NCBI RefSeq assembly: GCF_013184545.1
Contig: NZ_JAAOJA010000001.1
Span: 793,425-857,424, forward strand
Reading direction: 5' to 3'
DNA length: 64,000 nucleotides
Origin: Pseudomonas tumuqii
GTDB taxonomy: Bacteria > Pseudomonadota > Gammaproteobacteria > Pseudomonadales > Pseudomonadaceae
Under the pieces are notes generated by a model. It saw only the letters and a program-made list of their open reading frames with translations. It was not told the origin of the DNA and ran no database searches. A program made the translations under genes and the position numbers. Below, one piece after another: positions 63,201 to 64,000 of the stretch (position 1 is its first letter; each line of letters starts with the position of its first letter).

Positions 63201-64000
63201 ATAAAGGCGCTGACGGTGAAGCCCTGCCCGCTGGCCGTGACGTTGGCGGTGTTGATAGTTGTAGTACTGATGTTGGCTGCGCCCAGTTCGATAGTGACGA
63301 TAGGGGCATCGGCTACAGGCGTCACATCGAAGGTGAGGGTGCTCGGCGCGAGCGCGAACTGACCGGCCTGATCGCTGACCGAGAAGGTCAGTGCGGTGTA
63401 GCTGTCACCACTGGCGTCGTGCGCAGGCGTGAACGTCAGGTTGTTAAGGTCGGTCAGGGCAATGACTTGGCCGGCGCTCACCGCAGTGCCGTTGAACTGC
63501 AGTGAACCGGCTGTCGGCAGGCTGTCGATACGCACAGCCTGAAGAGTATCGCCGAGGTTGACATCGGTGAAGCCGAAGTCATCCGCGCTGAAGTGGTGAA
63601 CGCTGTCTTCATCAAGGGCGATAACGCCGTCGGTGCCGGTGGGGGCGATGTTGAGGTCGACGCTGTAACCGCGGTCGGCCTCGGCGGTGACGGTGTTGCC
63701 GTTGCTGTCGGTGGCGGTGACGCTGGCGTTGACGCTGCTGTTGGCGGCCAGAACGCTGCCCGGCACGTTGATGCTGAAGGTGTTGCCGGCCAGCACTGCG
63801 CCGCTGTAGGTCTCGCTGCCGATGGTCAGGGTGACGGTGTCGCCTTCTTGGGCATCGCCGCCGACGCTGCCGCTGACGGCGACGTCCGCTGCGGCTTCGG
63901 CAGCATTGAGGATGTCATCGCCGGCGATGGCGTCGAGGCTGATGCTGGCTGCGGCGCTGGTGTCGACGCTGTAACCGCGGTCGGCCTCGGCGGTGACGGT
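60227..64000 (-). CDS. lapA: Giant RTX adhesin LapA, C-terminal part (5' end outside window)
   Basis: The frame is open from the right edge to the stop at 60227, about 1257 residues visible. From N to C: at least one full 102-residue Ig-like repeat (EADRGYSVD ... SVNASVTATDSNGNTV), cadherin-like segments (DEDSVHHFSADDFGF; TTDEDTTLKLSGLSV), a VWA-free stretch of beta domains, then RTX nonapeptides (GGAGNDYIGGGAGNDSLDGG ...) at about 60520-60725, and a type I secretion tail ending ADPVIKIDHA. LapA is exported by LapEBC, held at the surface, and released by LapG. The LapG cleavage site is expected at the far N terminus, outside the window. Confidence 0.92.
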   Translation of the reverse strand, partial: TVTAEADRGYSVDTSAAASISLDAIAGDDILNAAEAAADVAVSGSVGGDAQEGDTVTLTIGSETYSGAVLAGNTFSINVPGSVLAANSSVNASVTATDSNGNTVTAEADRGYSVDLNIAPTGTDGVIALDEDSVHHFSADDFGFTDVNLGDTLQAVRIDSLPTAGSLQFNGTAVSAGQVIALTDLNNLTFTPAHDASGDSYTALTFSVSDQAGQFALAPSTLTFDVTPVADAPIVTIELGAANISTTTINTANVTASGQGFTVSAFMLDGTPGVISINGSPVGFGVVGDASGANNELGQSDGQSERIVVDFDAPVASATVSFAWLHTGERATYDLFDSAGNPIGSGTIAGLTDAVDPAITLTSSTGAAISRIEFSAPGGGDNDYLINSIEFVSSIDYPLTITATPTDIDYSESIASITVAVPAGASLSAGTANGDGTWTLPLTSAGGYSVVVDPSTKAVTITGLSMTIQGNPVGDLSVTVTATAQDGADSASTATTITLGDTGAPEAGDVSVVANEDSGPVAIILNATDTASSIANFTITSLPANGTLSYNGQEVLIGQAIPAIGNQASLSFTPNANWNGSTDFQYLTSDVAGNVDLTPATVSILINAVNDAPVNQLPASYTTDEDTTLKLSGLSVSDVDATTGLISVTLAVASGTLSAASANGVDVAGSGTGSIVLSGTLDDINAYLAAPASQPSYLPVADASGSVTLTMTSSDGGNTGAGGVLTDSDSINITINPVADAVPGSDVSVVIGAPMTNTINFGSNISGLDGQSSYTFPSGITLSTGDSGKVFDWSTGSLLSVQTSGVNGDNRIEGSDTIELTFPSGMQYLALKLKNAGDDTVLIRSDLEVGDLTSGTLSGTITSSSGLTVSSSNLKVDLVLEVLNGGTTSIVTQAATVNPGGIWSVSYSGVIGTITQATVVSTIDGDLFNQGGNTSANVSYSISSDMQSLSIAQDTANTFSASQTNNGFQIEYIAVDASPTGLTSYSYPVDIYAAIQDTVGTPESFTSLALSDLPAGSTISVVHADGSYEEIAPNTQGEYDLSAYTSLLSTETTLSGTDKLYLVTVSELPSGFAPTLTLEVSDGASVAKTIIGGSGNSTFTGGAGNDYIGGGAGNDSLDGGAGNDTLDGGTGNDILIGGAGDDILLGGTGADTFTWNAGDTGHDKIADFNIDEGDRIDLSDLLQGETDGTIDNFLQLVTSAGGTSSLLISTEGHLNDVGGTPAANADTSIELTGVNLSSSSINSLIAGADPVIKIDHA
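63656..64000 (-). repeat. Tandem approximately 306-bp repeat units in lapA
   Basis: The 39 bases starting GTCGACGCTGTAACCGCGG at 63656 recur identically at 63962, 306 bases away, which is 102 codons. This marks the last copy of a tandem repeat array continuing past the right edge. Confidence 0.8.

Overview
The window reads as chromosomal DNA of a high-GC Pseudomonas. The support is the lapG-lapD-lapA arrangement, the monapterin block folX-folE-folM, a complete mdc malonate decarboxylase operon, phaG, the neighbours cysI-DUF934, REP-like GTAGGAGC repeats, and a short LOV protein very like the Pseudomonas putida ones. Gene density is high and operons are tight, with many ATGA or TGATG stop/start overlaps. 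Most very long open frames opposite real genes are GC-driven shadows and are left out. Names rest on my reading of motifs and remembered family sequences; no search was run.

Layout. 1-8.6 kb: an iron-regulated operon on the minus strand (HpcH/HpaI aldolase, TonB receptor, ATP-grasp ligase, NIS synthetase, MFS exporter, second NIS synthetase cut by the window edge). The order matches psuA-pvsABCD of vibrioferrin, with a Fur-box-like site at its head. 8.8-12 kb: a GT4 glycosyltransferase, cysZ and trxB. 12-18.5 kb: HopJ-like and DUF1244 proteins, folX-folE-folM, a DCC-family protein, a LitR-like MerR regulator, a PilZ-like protein, a short LOV photoreceptor and a flavodoxin. TGTACA-type boxes lie in the two divergent promoters, so this looks like a light-responsive locus. 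18.7-21.4 kb: class II aldolase, alpha/beta hydrolase and a hydroxyacyl-CoA-type SDR. 21.6-31.7 kb: a TyrR-type sigma-54 activator, then mdcABCDEGH-madLM with mdcR.

31.8-45.1 kb: an I78 inhibitor lipoprotein, decayed gene scraps, a GFA protein, TetR, cysI-DUF934, ccoG, a MocR regulator, tRNA-Gly(TCC), phaG, an rRNA pseudouridine synthase, a Cache-GGDEF cyclase and a methyltransferase. 45.2-55.5 kb: a minus-strand operon (ABC transporter, two DUF1989 proteins, urea/guanidine carboxylase, allophanate hydrolase). It is preceded by a clear guanidine-I (ykkC) riboswitch and a sigma-54-type promoter, so guanidine is the likely substrate. 55.7-56.6 kb: three small lipoproteins. 57-64 kb: lapG, lapD, a small conserved gene, and the C-terminal part of the giant adhesin lapA, which runs off the window.

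The points most worth following are the LOV/LitR/pterin locus bracketed by an 84-bp inverted repeat, the guanidine operon with sigma-54 plus riboswitch control, a REP element read in frame inside the guanidine carboxylase, and the aldolase heading the vibrioferrin-type operon.
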